A stretch of 64,000 bases of DNA, from assembly GCF_003952225.1 (NCBI RefSeq), contig NZ_CP034437.1, positions 2,246,501-2,310,500 on the forward strand. Reading direction: 5' to 3'. Positions 41,642-50,149 of the stretch are shown piece by piece. This DNA is from Paenibacillus albus (GTDB lineage: Bacteria; Bacillota; Bacilli; Paenibacillales; Paenibacillaceae). The translations under genes and the position numbers were made by a program. Within the stretch, counting starts at the first letter, position 1. Each line of letters begins with the position of its first letter. The notes under the pieces were generated by a model. The model saw only the letters and a program-made list of their open reading frames with translations. It searched no databases and was not told the DNA's origin.

Positions 41642-42586
41642 TCAGCTGAGCTCCCCGGGGTCGAAGCAAATTTTTACCGCTTGCTGTAACCTCAATCGCT
41701 CCACCGCCTGAGCATAATCGGTAAAAGAAACCTGCTCCGTCTGTAAGCACTCCGTATTAAACGATGGACGGGTGAGAGCATCAAGCAGCAGGCGGCGGTC
41801 TCGCGCGGTCGCCGGATGATACCGGTATGACTCCAACCGGACGCCGGTGAACCAATACTCCGCCGGATAGGTAATGTCTCCGCGAAGCACGCCGAAGATG
41901 ATACAGTGCTCCTTCGTCCGATTGAGCACGTTCTGCACCGAAGCAGCCGCGCCGACGCAGTCGTAGCCAAGGTCGAATTTGCGGTCGCCAAGCTCCTCCA
42001 AGGTAACGGCCTCGCCAAGACCAAGCTCCTTAACAAACGCGACGCGATCCGCATTGACGTCAATCCCCGTCACATTCGCGCCCCAGAGCGCCGCGAGCTG
42101 CATCGCGAGCAGACCGGCAGGACCGAGCCCCGCAATGAGGATCGTCTTGCCATGCATATCGCCGAATTGATCAAGGCCGTACATCACGCATTTGAGCAGC
42201 TCGGACGAGACGGCGCGCCGGTCTGATATGGAATCCGGCAGCTTCAGCAGATCCCCTTCGCGATAGGCCATATACTGCGCATAGGCGCCTTGGCCGGGCA
42301 GATGCTCCAGCGCAGCGACGCGGTCGCCGATCGCAATCCCCTGAACGCTTGCGCCAACCGCTTCCACGACGCCAACGGCTTCATGGCCGGGAAAGCCCGG
42401 CGGGAGCGGGTAGTCTGGCGCTTTGCCAGCTACGAACATATCTTTGCCGCCCATCATGCTGATGTCCCAGCGCGGACAGGTCGCGACGAGACGGACCCTA
42501 ACGAGCACCTGATCGTCAAGCAGCTCTGGCATCGGTGCATCCACGACTTCATATTGGCCAGGACCAGTAATTTGAATCGCTTTCAT
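41642..42586 (-). CDS. Medium-chain dehydrogenase/reductase 2
   Basis: A 314-residue MDR protein with the PGHE motif (LPPGFPGHEAVGVVEAVG), GDRVAALEHLPGQGAYAQY and Rossmann TILIAGLGPAGLLAMQLAALWGANVTGIDVNADR (Asp after beta-2, favouring NAD). As in its neighbour, the first zinc ligand is not a GICGTD-type site (VATCPRWDISMM), though Cys is present close by, and the structural zinc lobe is absent. It is first in the two-gene MDR operon. Start ATG 42584-42586 has AGGAGCTGC upstream. Confidence 0.85.
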   Translation of the reverse strand: MKAIQITGPGQYEVVDAPMPELLDDQVLVRVRLVATCPRWDISMMGGKDMFVAGKAPDYPLPPGFPGHEAVGVVEAVGASVQGIAIGDRVAALEHLPGQGAYAQYMAYREGDLLKLPDSISDRRAVSSELLKCVMYGLDQFGDMHGKTILIAGLGPAGLLAMQLAALWGANVTGIDVNADRVAFVKELGLGEAVTLEELGDRKFDLGYDCVGAAASVQNVLNRTKEHCIIFGVLRGDITYPAEYWFTGVRLESYRYHPATARDRRLLLDALTRPSFNTECLQTEQVSFTDYAQAVERLRLQQAVKICFDPGELS

Positions 42587-42781
42587 TATTACGCAGCTCC
42601 TTTAACGGATTTCGCGCTCGCATTGCTGTCACTGCTTCTAGAATAGGTCCTGAGAGGGCGATTGTCTTTGCATAATATCGTCTACTCCCCTGATTCATGA
42701 CAATATGCACCGTATACTGGCAACCAGCATCATGGTATGATTTGCACATTATTGACATCTTCTAGTGATGAGGTGTTCGTT

Positions 42782-43600
42782 ATGAAGCTCAGGAAGCATG
42801 GCTACTTGGACACAATCGGTGGTATAGGCAATCTTGCTGGCGGCATTCACCCGTATTGCGAGCTGTTATGCATCACGGAGGGGGAAGCGGAGCTGCTCTG
42901 GTCCGGCGTATCCTATCAAGTAGAGGGCACTGCAATGTTCATCCTATTGCCGAACACGCCGCATCAATTGATTCAACGCTCGGAGAGGCTCAGCTATTGG
43001 TTTGCCGAGTTTTTGACAGAAGAAGAGGACCCGCTGCCAACAATTGAAAGTATCTACCGATGGAATCGGCTGCAGAGCGAGCTTGATTGGGCGAGCTCGC
43101 CGTATGACGCGATGCGATCAGCTTTCGAAGCGACCCGAATGCTCATTCGTGCGGAAGCCGCACTACCGGAGGATTCTTTCAAAGAAGCGCTGCTCGCTGA
43201 CTTGCACAAGCTGCTCGTGCTGATCGGCAGCAACCGGGGAGCAGATTTCAATCAGGTTGAGGCGGGGTATCCGACAAGCGAGATGCTGGTAACAGAAGTG
43301 CTGCGCTTCTTGGAGTCCGTGTTTCCGCAGCCGATTACGCTCCAGACTTTGGCCGACTATACGCATTACAATCCCTCCTATCTTATTCGGCTGTTCCGTC
43401 AGCAGACGGGGAAGACGCCACTAGCCTATTTGAACGAGCTGCGTCTTCAGGCGGCGTCGCAATATTTGCTCCATTCGGCGATGTCCGTTCAGCAAATTTC
43501 CAGCGCATGCGGCTACCAAAGCATCCATTACTTCAGCCGCCAATTCAAAAAGAGCTTCGGTCTTGCACCAAGCGAGTATAGAAAGCTAGCTTCGAAATAA
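42782..43600 (+). CDS. AraC-family transcriptional regulator
   Basis: A 272-residue protein: an N-terminal cupin/arabinose-type sensor (HPYCELLCITEGEAELLWSGVSYQVEGTAMFILLPNTPHQLI) and a C-terminal double helix-turn-helix (ITLQTLADYTHYNPSYLIRLFRQQTGKTPLAYLNELRL; SVQQISSACGYQSIHYFSRQFKKSFGLAPSEYRK). The start is ATG 42782, seven bases after GAGGTG; an upstream in-frame start would add 15 residues before that site. It is divergent from the two MDR genes and upstream of the ABC transporter operon, so either could be its target. Confidence 0.9.
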   Translation: MKLRKHGYLDTIGGIGNLAGGIHPYCELLCITEGEAELLWSGVSYQVEGTAMFILLPNTPHQLIQRSERLSYWFAEFLTEEEDPLPTIESIYRWNRLQSELDWASSPYDAMRSAFEATRMLIRAEAALPEDSFKEALLADLHKLLVLIGSNRGADFNQVEAGYPTSEMLVTEVLRFLESVFPQPITLQTLADYTHYNPSYLIRLFRQQTGKTPLAYLNELRLQAASQYLLHSAMSVQQISSACGYQSIHYFSRQFKKSFGLAPSEYRKLASK

Positions 43601-43633
43601 TTATCATAACGATCTGTTGTCAACGCACACTTT

Positions 43634-43651
43634 TATATTGTTAACAATATA
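43634..43651. promoter_or_regulatory. Perfect 18-bp AT-rich palindrome
   Basis: TATATTGTTAACAATATA is a perfect palindrome 18 bases upstream of the -35 of the transporter promoter. It is placed like an activator site, possibly for the AraC-type regulator, though AraC proteins usually bind direct repeats. Confidence 0.4.
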
Positions 43652-43668
43652 TTTTTTACAATATTCTA

Positions 43669-43697
43669 TTGCAAACGCATTCATCATCGCCTATACT
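43669..43697 (+). promoter_or_regulatory. Promoter of the ABC sugar transporter operon
   Basis: TTGCAA (43669-43674), 17-base spacer, TATACT (43692-43697). It predicts a leader of roughly 300 bases before the first permease gene at 44009, with operator-like boxes at 43715 and 43945 within it. Confidence 0.55.
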
Positions 43698-43714
43698 GAG
43701 GTTCATATAAGAGT

Positions 43715-43728
43715 CCGAAGCGTTTCGG
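43715..43728. promoter_or_regulatory. LacI-type box O1 of the transporter operon
   Basis: CCGAAGCGTTTCGG differs by one base from the core of the 24-bp palindrome at 43945-43968. It begins near +11 relative to the predicted promoter, a typical repressor position. Confidence 0.6.
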
Positions 43729-43944
43729 GCATCGAATCGAAGCTGGCAGTGTCAGAGCCATAAGCGGTGTGTTCTCCTAATCCGCGTGGATAGCTGCACT
43801 TTAATGTGCGCGGGCACGACATTCGGATGTAATCACGACATAACCGTAAACGCTCTCATTTCCCAATTAATAATCTATTCTATCGATTTCTTTAATCATT
43901 TCTCTGAAGCATGAGCTCATCCAAATTGAGAGAGTATCGTAACC

Positions 43945-43968
43945 ATTTTCCGAAACGTTTCGGAAAAT
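43945..43968. promoter_or_regulatory. 24-bp perfect palindrome O2 before the permease gene
   Basis: ATTTTCCGAAAC followed directly by its exact complement GTTTCGGAAAAT. The CGAAACGTTTCG centre is a LacI-family operator form. It ends 40 bases before the first permease start codon. No LacI gene with this specificity is adjacent, so the regulator may be encoded elsewhere (CcpA or a dedicated LacI protein). Confidence 0.65.
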
Positions 43969-44008
43969 CGAATAAAGCAGCTGTATTAAACCTGGGGGTG
44001 AATCGACT

Positions 44009-44923
44009 ATGAATACAAAGAAAAAGTGGTGGACAAGGTCTAGACGCGAAGCAGTGGACGGTTACGTCTTCATGAGCCCGGCGATTCTCGGCCTTCTGTT
44101 CTTTATGCTCGGTCCGATCGCGGCATCCGCCTACTTCAGCTTTACGGAGTATGACATTCTTAGCTCGCCGAAATGGGTCGGTCTGGATAACTACATCGAG
44201 CTCGTCCACGATTCGCTGTTCTGGCAGTCGCTGAAAGTAACGCTTACCTATTCGGTGGTCAGTGTTCCGCTTAACTTAGTCTTTTCCTTACTGCTCGCAC
44301 TACTGCTCAACAAGAATATTAAAGGGATCTTCGTTTTCCGGACGATCTTCTACTTGCCGGCGGTTATGTCGGGGGTAGCGGTAGCGCTCTTGTGGAAGTG
44401 GATCTTCAACCCGGATTTCGGTCTCATCAACTGGGCGATCGGCCTAATCGGCTTCGAAGGGCCAAAATGGTTCATCGAAGAGAATTGGGCGCTCCCGCCA
44501 ATTATCATCATGGGGCTGTGGGGCGTAGGTGGCAGCATGCTCGTCTACCTAGCTGGATTGCAAGGCATTCCAACTGATCTGTACGAGGCGGCAGAGATCG
44601 ACGGCGCGAACAAGCGCAAGCAGTTCCGTCACATTACGATTCCGATGCTGTCGCCGGTTATTTTCTTTAACCTTATAACGGGTATCATCGGCGCGCTGCA
44701 GGTCTTCACGGAAGGCTTCATTATGACAGCGGGCGGACCAAACAACGCGACATTGTTCAGTGTGCTGTACCTGTACCGCAATGCTTTCGACTACCTGAAC
44801 ATGGGCTACGCGTCCGCACTTGCTTGGGTGCTGTTCCTCATTATCCTTGCCTTTACGCTTATCGTCTTCAAATCATCGCCGATGTGGGTCTTCTACGAAG
44901 GGAACAGGAGGAGCGCCAAATGA
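44009..44923 (+). CDS. ABC sugar transporter permease 1 (MalF/UgpA type)
   Basis: A 304-residue membrane protein with six helices and the ATPase-coupling EAA loop YEAAEIDGANKRKQFRHITIPMLSP. The sequence GYVFMSPAILGLLFFMLGPIAASAYFSFTEYDI is a standard first helix for CUT1 sugar importers. ATG 44009 is eight bases after GGGGGTG. Its stop overlaps the start of permease 2 (ATGA), showing translational coupling. No ATPase gene is in the window; CUT1 systems of Firmicutes commonly share a single MsmX-like ATPase. Confidence 0.92.
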   Translation: MNTKKKWWTRSRREAVDGYVFMSPAILGLLFFMLGPIAASAYFSFTEYDILSSPKWVGLDNYIELVHDSLFWQSLKVTLTYSVVSVPLNLVFSLLLALLLNKNIKGIFVFRTIFYLPAVMSGVAVALLWKWIFNPDFGLINWAIGLIGFEGPKWFIEENWALPPIIIMGLWGVGGSMLVYLAGLQGIPTDLYEAAEIDGANKRKQFRHITIPMLSPVIFFNLITGIIGALQVFTEGFIMTAGGPNNATLFSVLYLYRNAFDYLNMGYASALAWVLFLIILAFTLIVFKSSPMWVFYEGNRRSAK

Positions 44924-45804
44924 GTACGATTACACAAAGCGACGCGCCTGCTCGCAAACGGATTTCGAGAAGCCAGTCGGAGCTGCTGTCCAAGCTGTTT
45001 AGTTATTTCATGCTCTGCGTGGGCTCGATCGTTATTCTGATTCCTTTTGCATGGATGCTTTCTACCTCGCTGAAACGTAAAGCGGATGTGTACGTCTTCC
45101 CGCCGCAGTGGATTCCTTCGCCGCCGCAATGGCAGAACTACAAGGAAGCCTTCACAACGTTCCCGTTTGCTCATTATACGTGGAATTCGGTTATTATCGT
45201 CGTGCTCGTCATGGCGGGAACGCTGTTCTCTTGCTCCTTCTCCGCCTACGGCTTCTCACGGCTGCAAGCGCCGGGCCGCAACTTCATCTTCATGCTGCTT
45301 CTCGCTACGATGATGCTGCCAAGCGCCGTAACGATGGTGCCGATCTATCTGTTCTTCAACAAGCTCGGCTGGGTGAACACGTTCAAACCGCTCATTATTC
45401 CGGCTTGGTTCGGAACGGCTTTCTACATCTTCATGATGCGCCAGTTCTTCATGGGCATTCCGTATGAGCTTGAGGATTCGGCGCGGATCGACGGCTGCAC
45501 GACGTACGGCATCTGGGCTAGAATCATGGTTCCGCTCAGCAAGCCTGTGCTCGTAACGGTTGGCGTGTTCACCTTCATGGGAACTTGGAATGATTTTATG
45601 ACGCCGCTCATTTACTTGACGGATGAGGACAAGCGCACGCTTGCGCTGGCACTCTCTTACTTCCAAGGCTCCGCGCGCAGCGCACCGGATCTTCACCTGC
45701 TCATGGCCGCTTCGCTGTATGCGATCGCACCATGCGTAACTCTGTACTTCCTTTGCCAGCGTATCTTCGTCAAGGGAATGGTATTCACCGGCGTCAAAGG
45801 TTAA
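44920..45804 (+). CDS. ABC sugar transporter permease 2 (MalG/UgpE type)
   Basis: A 294-residue six-helix permease with EAA-type loop LEDSARIDGCTTYGIWARIMVPLSKP and GTWNDFMTPLIYL, typical of the second CUT1 permease. Start ATG 44920 is preceded by AGGAGG (44907-44912) and overlaps the end of permease 1 by four bases. The N-terminal 25 residues are polar and cytoplasmic. It pairs with permease 1 to form the membrane channel for the binding lipoprotein encoded next. Confidence 0.92.
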   Translation: MSTITQSDAPARKRISRSQSELLSKLFSYFMLCVGSIVILIPFAWMLSTSLKRKADVYVFPPQWIPSPPQWQNYKEAFTTFPFAHYTWNSVIIVVLVMAGTLFSCSFSAYGFSRLQAPGRNFIFMLLLATMMLPSAVTMVPIYLFFNKLGWVNTFKPLIIPAWFGTAFYIFMMRQFFMGIPYELEDSARIDGCTTYGIWARIMVPLSKPVLVTVGVFTFMGTWNDFMTPLIYLTDEDKRTLALALSYFQGSARSAPDLHLLMAASLYAIAPCVTLYFLCQRIFVKGMVFTGVKG

Positions 45805-45842
45805 CCACCATAAAACGTAATTACAGAAAAGAGGGATTGGGT

Positions 45843-47144
45843 ATGTTTAGAAAGAGCAAAGCAGCTTTAGGGTTGGCTTCGATCATGGCATTATCCTCTA
45901 TGTTGTATGCATGCGGCAGCGATTCTTCCAATAACGGCAGCAGCGCGAGCAAGGACGAGAAGGTGGATCTGAACTTCATCCGCTGGTCGAACGGCCCTGC
46001 GCTTGATAATGAAGAGAAAGATAAAGTGAAACGCTTTAACGATACTCATCCGAACATTCAGGTGAAAATGACGCTGCTCCCATGGGACGAGACGTTCAAG
46101 AAAATCGAGATGTCGCTCGCTTCGAATTCCCCTGTGGATCTGTTCTACTGGGACGTGCCGGCATACGCTTGGTACAAGAAGGGGCTCATGAAGAACCTGC
46201 AGCCGTACTTCGACCGCGATCTGAAGATGAGCGACTACGACGAGAAGCTGTTCGAGCCGTTCAAGTTCGATGGCAGCAACATGTACGTCGCGCCTGAAAA
46301 CTATCAAACGCTCGTGCTCTACTATAATAAAGATTTGTTTGACAAGGCCGGCGTAGCGTATCCAAGCGAGAACTGGAACTGGACCGACTACCTGGAAGCA
46401 GCGAAGAAGCTGACGATTACAAAAGACGGCAAAACAACGCAGTTCGGCACGTCGATGTCGCTAGGCGCATGGTGGGGCTGGATGGCGCTGAGCCAAGAGC
46501 AGGGCGGCGCGCTCGCTCCGAACATTCACGATCCGGAGAAGCTCTCGTTCAACACGCCTGAAACGAAGAATGCTCTCCAATACTTGCAAGACTTGATCTA
46601 CAAGTACCACGTAGCTCCGGATGCTGCGCAATCGAGCGCGCTCGGCGGCGACTTCCTGACAGGCAAGATCGCGATGTATGTCGGCGGCGACTGGGATCTT
46701 GGCAACCTCAAGGAGAAGAAGGATCTGAAGTGGGATTTGGCTCCAATGCCGAAGTGGGAAGACAAGCGTGTCGTTCCTTACTGGGTTGGCGGCTATGCGA
46801 TGACAGAGAAGTCGAAGCACCCGGATCAAGCTTGGGAATTCATCAAGTGGACAATGACGGAGAACCAAGAAACGCTTGCGAAGCAGCAATCGTGGATTCC
46901 GGTCAATAAGGATGCCTTGTCGAAGGTGGAGTCGCCTGCATGGGCGCCGGCCGGTTACCAAACCGCTCGCTTCGACTGGATGAAATACGGCATTATCGGC
47001 GACATGTATCACCTGAAATGGCGTGAAGCGCAGGACAAAGCGATCTCGCCGATTACAGACCAAATCTTCGCGAACAAGATTACGGTCGATGACGCGCTGA
47101 AGAAAATGGACGAGCAGGTAAACGAAATCATTTCGAAGAAATAA
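45843..47144 (+). CDS. ABC sugar-binding lipoprotein
   Basis: A 433-residue extracellular solute-binding protein of cluster 1: signal peptide with lipobox MLYAC (Cys24), Ser/Asn linker, then NFIRWSNGPALDNEEKDKVKRFNDTHPNIQVKMTLLPWDETFKKIEM and further family motifs (YYNKDLFDKAGVAYPSENWNWTDYLEAAKKLT; KHPDQAWEFIKWTMT). It delivers an oligosaccharide to the two permeases upstream. The start is ATG 45843, 38 bases after the permease 2 stop, after GAGGGATTGGG. A hairpin follows at 47152-47197, before the alpha-galactosidase gene. Confidence 0.92.
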   Translation: MFRKSKAALGLASIMALSSMLYACGSDSSNNGSSASKDEKVDLNFIRWSNGPALDNEEKDKVKRFNDTHPNIQVKMTLLPWDETFKKIEMSLASNSPVDLFYWDVPAYAWYKKGLMKNLQPYFDRDLKMSDYDEKLFEPFKFDGSNMYVAPENYQTLVLYYNKDLFDKAGVAYPSENWNWTDYLEAAKKLTITKDGKTTQFGTSMSLGAWWGWMALSQEQGGALAPNIHDPEKLSFNTPETKNALQYLQDLIYKYHVAPDAAQSSALGGDFLTGKIAMYVGGDWDLGNLKEKKDLKWDLAPMPKWEDKRVVPYWVGGYAMTEKSKHPDQAWEFIKWTMTENQETLAKQQSWIPVNKDALSKVESPAWAPAGYQTARFDWMKYGIIGDMYHLKWREAQDKAISPITDQIFANKITVDDALKKMDEQVNEIISKK

Positions 47145-47151
47145 TGAACCA

Positions 47152-47198
47152 AGGGCTGCGCGTTAAAGTGGATCTTCTGCTTTAAGGCGCGGCCTTTG
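47152..47198 (+). terminator. Hairpin between binding protein and alpha-galactosidase genes
   Basis: AAGGGCTGCGCGTTAAAG pairs, with a few mismatches, with CTTTAAGGCGCGGCCTTT around an 11-base loop. There is no long T run, so it may attenuate rather than stop transcription. Confidence 0.5.
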
Positions 47199-47239
47199 CT
47201 TCTAGCTTGGCGAAGGTGCGACAAGGGAGGAATGGAGTT

Positions 47240-49210
47240 TTGATAGAGAGAAGCTTGATAGAGAGTTCTGATTTTGCCGTACATGTTGACGGTGTGCGTG
47301 TAGATAGCGCAACGCTGGGCATTGTACATGACCGCACGGAGGAGCGTAATGCGGCAGATGACAAGAAGCATTTGATTGCAACCTACCTCTATGAGCCGGC
47401 TTCGCTCGTCATCGAGAGCCATCTGATTCGCTATATGGATACGACACTAGTCGAGCGTTGGGTGGTTTTACATAATGAGAGCGAAGTGCCCGTTACGATC
47501 GGGCGTGTCGACTCGTTCTCGCTGCAGCTCCCGCTAGGCGATTGGTCGCTGATGCATTATACGAGTGATTGGGGAGCGGAATTCGAGCCTGTCGTGGAGC
47601 CGCTCGCCGGCGAGACGATTGTGCTGGAAACGCGACATGGCCGATCGTCCAAAGGGAAGCATCCGTGGATGTCGCTTCTCGGAGCTAGCGGCGAAGTGCT
47701 GACTGTTTCTCCGATGTGGTCGGGGAACTGGCAGCTGCGCTGCGAGTATGACAAGGCAAGAGACAGCTATGAGGTGAACGGCGGACTTAGCGACTGGGAG
47801 TTCTTCAAGACGCTAGCTCCTGGCGAAGCGATGGAGAGCGTTCATGTTGCCATTGCTGCTGGCAGTGACGGGGATCTGAACAGCACTTCGATCGCTTTTG
47901 CTAGAGTGGGTCGAAAATACTGGTATCCGCATAATGAATTCTCCCGTTCCATGCCGATGGAGTGGAATCATTGGTGGAGCTACGAGGATAAAGCGATTAA
48001 TGAAGATGTTTTTCGGGCGAATGCGGCGGAGGCTGCGAAGCTCGGTATTGATATATGCACGCTCGACGCAGGCTGGTTCGGCCCTTCTGAAGAGGGGTCG
48101 GAGTGGTTTGAGCTTCGCGGCGACTGGGAAATGGTCAATGAGAAGCGGTTTCCAAGCGGCATTCGCGCGGTATCGGACGATGTGCATGGACACGGCATGA
48201 AGTTCGGTCTATGGTGCGAGATTGAAGCGGTCGGCAAATCTGCGGCTTTGGCGGAGAAGCAGCCTTCCTATGTGGCGAGAAGAGACGGCGAACCGCTGGG
48301 GTATCTCTGCTTCGGCAATCCGAAGGTGCGGCAGTGGGCATTAGATATGCTGGATCGCCTGATTGCGGGCTATGACAGCCAATGGATCAAGCTGGACTTC
48401 AACCTCGATCCGGGAGCAGGCTGTAATTGCACTGATCATGGGCATGGAGCGGGCGACGGGCTGTTCGAGCATTACAACGGCTACTACAGCGTGCTTCGGG
48501 ATATTCGCGCCAAGCATCCGGAAGTGATTCTGGAGAACTGTTCCTCTGGCGGGCTGCGGATTGACCTCGGCATTATGCAGCAGACCCATACGACGTTCCT
48601 CAGCGATCCCGACTATCCGGAGCACAGCTTACAGGTGTTCTGGGGAGCGACTACGATGCTTGCGCCGGATGTGTGCTTGCATTGGAGCTATTCGGAGTTC
48701 TGCTGGAAAAATGATTTTCAGCTGTTCAATCCGCATGACGTTAATTTGAAACCATACCAGTTCGACTATTATACGCGCATTGCAATGCTGCGAGGCTTCG
48801 GCATTTCGCAGAAGCTGCCGGAGATGCCGGAATGGATGAAGGCAAGACTGGCTCATCATATCGAGGTGTATAAGTCGGAAGTGAAGCCTTTTGTGCTGGG
48901 GGCGGATTTGTACCGGTTGACGGGTCAGCCAAGGCGCGGCGGCAAGGGCGACCGTTGGTCGGGGTTCCAGTACAGCATGCCGCAAGGGGATGAGCAGCTG
49001 CTCTTCGTCTTCCGCTTGCCGGGCGGGGAAGCATCGCGCGCGATTCGATTGCAAGCGCTGGAAATGGATGCTGCATATGAGCTGACATGGCTGTCCGGAG
49101 AAGGAAAGAAAGCCGTGCAGCTAGCAGGCAGTTCCTTGTTGAAAGACGGGATTGTTTTTGATAGTTTAGAAGTGGAAGAATCTGCACTCATTCGATTGAA
49201 GAAGCTGTAA
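47240..49210 (+). CDS. GH36 alpha-galactosidase
   Basis: A 656-residue intracellular retaining alpha-galactosidase. An N-terminal beta-supersandwich (about 1-260) precedes a TIM barrel with EWNHWWSYEDKAINEDVFRANAAEAAKLGIDICTLDAGWFG, nucleophile Asp386 in WIKLDFNLDPG, CSSGGLRID and acid/base Asp456 in TTFLSDPDYPEHS, spaced as in known GH36 enzymes. Start TTG 47240 is nine bases after GGGAGG (47225-47230); TTG 47207 lies upstream of that site. Following the sugar ABC transporter, it points to alpha-galactosyl oligosaccharides as imported substrates. Cys-rich CNCTDHGHG is a small insertion seen after the nucleophile. Confidence 0.9.
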   Translation: MIERSLIESSDFAVHVDGVRVDSATLGIVHDRTEERNAADDKKHLIATYLYEPASLVIESHLIRYMDTTLVERWVVLHNESEVPVTIGRVDSFSLQLPLGDWSLMHYTSDWGAEFEPVVEPLAGETIVLETRHGRSSKGKHPWMSLLGASGEVLTVSPMWSGNWQLRCEYDKARDSYEVNGGLSDWEFFKTLAPGEAMESVHVAIAAGSDGDLNSTSIAFARVGRKYWYPHNEFSRSMPMEWNHWWSYEDKAINEDVFRANAAEAAKLGIDICTLDAGWFGPSEEGSEWFELRGDWEMVNEKRFPSGIRAVSDDVHGHGMKFGLWCEIEAVGKSAALAEKQPSYVARRDGEPLGYLCFGNPKVRQWALDMLDRLIAGYDSQWIKLDFNLDPGAGCNCTDHGHGAGDGLFEHYNGYYSVLRDIRAKHPEVILENCSSGGLRIDLGIMQQTHTTFLSDPDYPEHSLQVFWGATTMLAPDVCLHWSYSEFCWKNDFQLFNPHDVNLKPYQFDYYTRIAMLRGFGISQKLPEMPEWMKARLAHHIEVYKSEVKPFVLGADLYRLTGQPRRGGKGDRWSGFQYSMPQGDEQLLFVFRLPGGEASRAIRLQALEMDAAYELTWLSGEGKKAVQLAGSSLLKDGIVFDSLEVEESALIRLKKL

Positions 49211-49244
49211 TCGATTACTATTTTCGCGGGAGGCTATTAAGAAT

Positions 49245-50027
49245 ATGAAATTAGGAATTATTGCTGATGCTGTGACAGAACGGTTCTATGACGCGCAGGC
49301 GAAAGGTTTGGAGTTTCTCGAGTTCTGCATCAATGTGGAGAAGGACGTCGACGCATTCGCGGCTAGCGTGCCTGAATTGAAGCAAGCGAGCGAGAAGTCC
49401 GGCGTAGGCGTCGCTTCCATCGGCCGCTGGGGCTCCGAGCGTATTAATGCGCAAGGCGTGAACGCGGAAGAACTGGCACAGTCGCGCAAGCTGATTGATG
49501 CGGCAGCTGAGCTTGGTTGTCCGAACTTTGTGTGCGGCATCAACTATGTAGAAGAGCTTTCCTACTTCGATAATGTGAAGCTGGCTATTGAATTCTTGAG
49601 CGCGGTAATTGAATATGGCGCTTCCAAAGGCGTAGCTGTTTCTACATACAACTGCAACTGGAACAACTTCGTCGACAACGAGGAAGCATGGAAGCTTGTT
49701 CACGGCCATCTGCCGCAGCTCGGCATTAAGTTCGATCCATCGCACTCCCGTTATGCGGGCCGCGATTACCTGAAGGAAGCGAGCAACTGGGGCGATAAGT
49801 TCCGCCATGTTCATATCAAAGGCTCCGTTATCATTGACGGTCAACGTTTCGACGATCCGCCGGCAGGTCTTGATCAAACAGATTGGGGTACATTCATGGC
49901 AGTGCTGTACGGCAAAGGCTATGAAGGCGGACTCTCCATCGAGCCGCATTCCGACGTATGGAAGGGCGACCTTGGCGACCGCGGCGTTCAATTCACAATT
50001 GAATACATGCGCAAATTGATTTTCTAA
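49245..50027 (+). CDS. Sugar phosphate isomerase/epimerase-like TIM barrel
   Basis: A 260-residue protein of the xylose-isomerase-like (AP endonuclease 2) superfamily: KLGIIADAV, GLEFLEFCINV, LIDAAAELGCPNFVCGINY, GVAVSTYNCNW, GIKFDPSHSRYAGRDYL, FRHVHIKGS, and a terminal GGLSIEPHSDVW. Conserved Asp/His/Glu positions (FDPSH, HVHIK, SIEPH) suit a divalent-metal site. Likely acts on a sugar or its phosphate downstream of the alpha-galactosidase, from which it is separated by 34 bases. The substrate is unknown. It ends at an imperfect terminator. Confidence 0.87.
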   Translation: MKLGIIADAVTERFYDAQAKGLEFLEFCINVEKDVDAFAASVPELKQASEKSGVGVASIGRWGSERINAQGVNAEELAQSRKLIDAAAELGCPNFVCGINYVEELSYFDNVKLAIEFLSAVIEYGASKGVAVSTYNCNWNNFVDNEEAWKLVHGHLPQLGIKFDPSHSRYAGRDYLKEASNWGDKFRHVHIKGSVIIDGQRFDDPPAGLDQTDWGTFMAVLYGKGYEGGLSIEPHSDVWKGDLGDRGVQFTIEYMRKLIF

Positions 50028-50032
50028 TTCTG

Positions 50033-50077
50033 AAGGCGCTCTCTGGCTGCACGCTGTGTGCGGCTAGAGGCGCTTTT
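50033..50077 (+). terminator. Imperfect terminator after the isomerase-like gene
   Basis: AGGCGCTCTCTGGCTGCAC pairs with bulges to GTGCGGCTAGAGGCGCT and ends in T6. It closes the transporter-galactosidase-isomerase set. Confidence 0.7.
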
Positions 50078-50149
50078 TTGGATGGTGAGAATTGGATATA
50101 ATAGGTAAAGAGAATGAATATGCGTTTAGAAAGGAGGGGCCGCAGGAGG

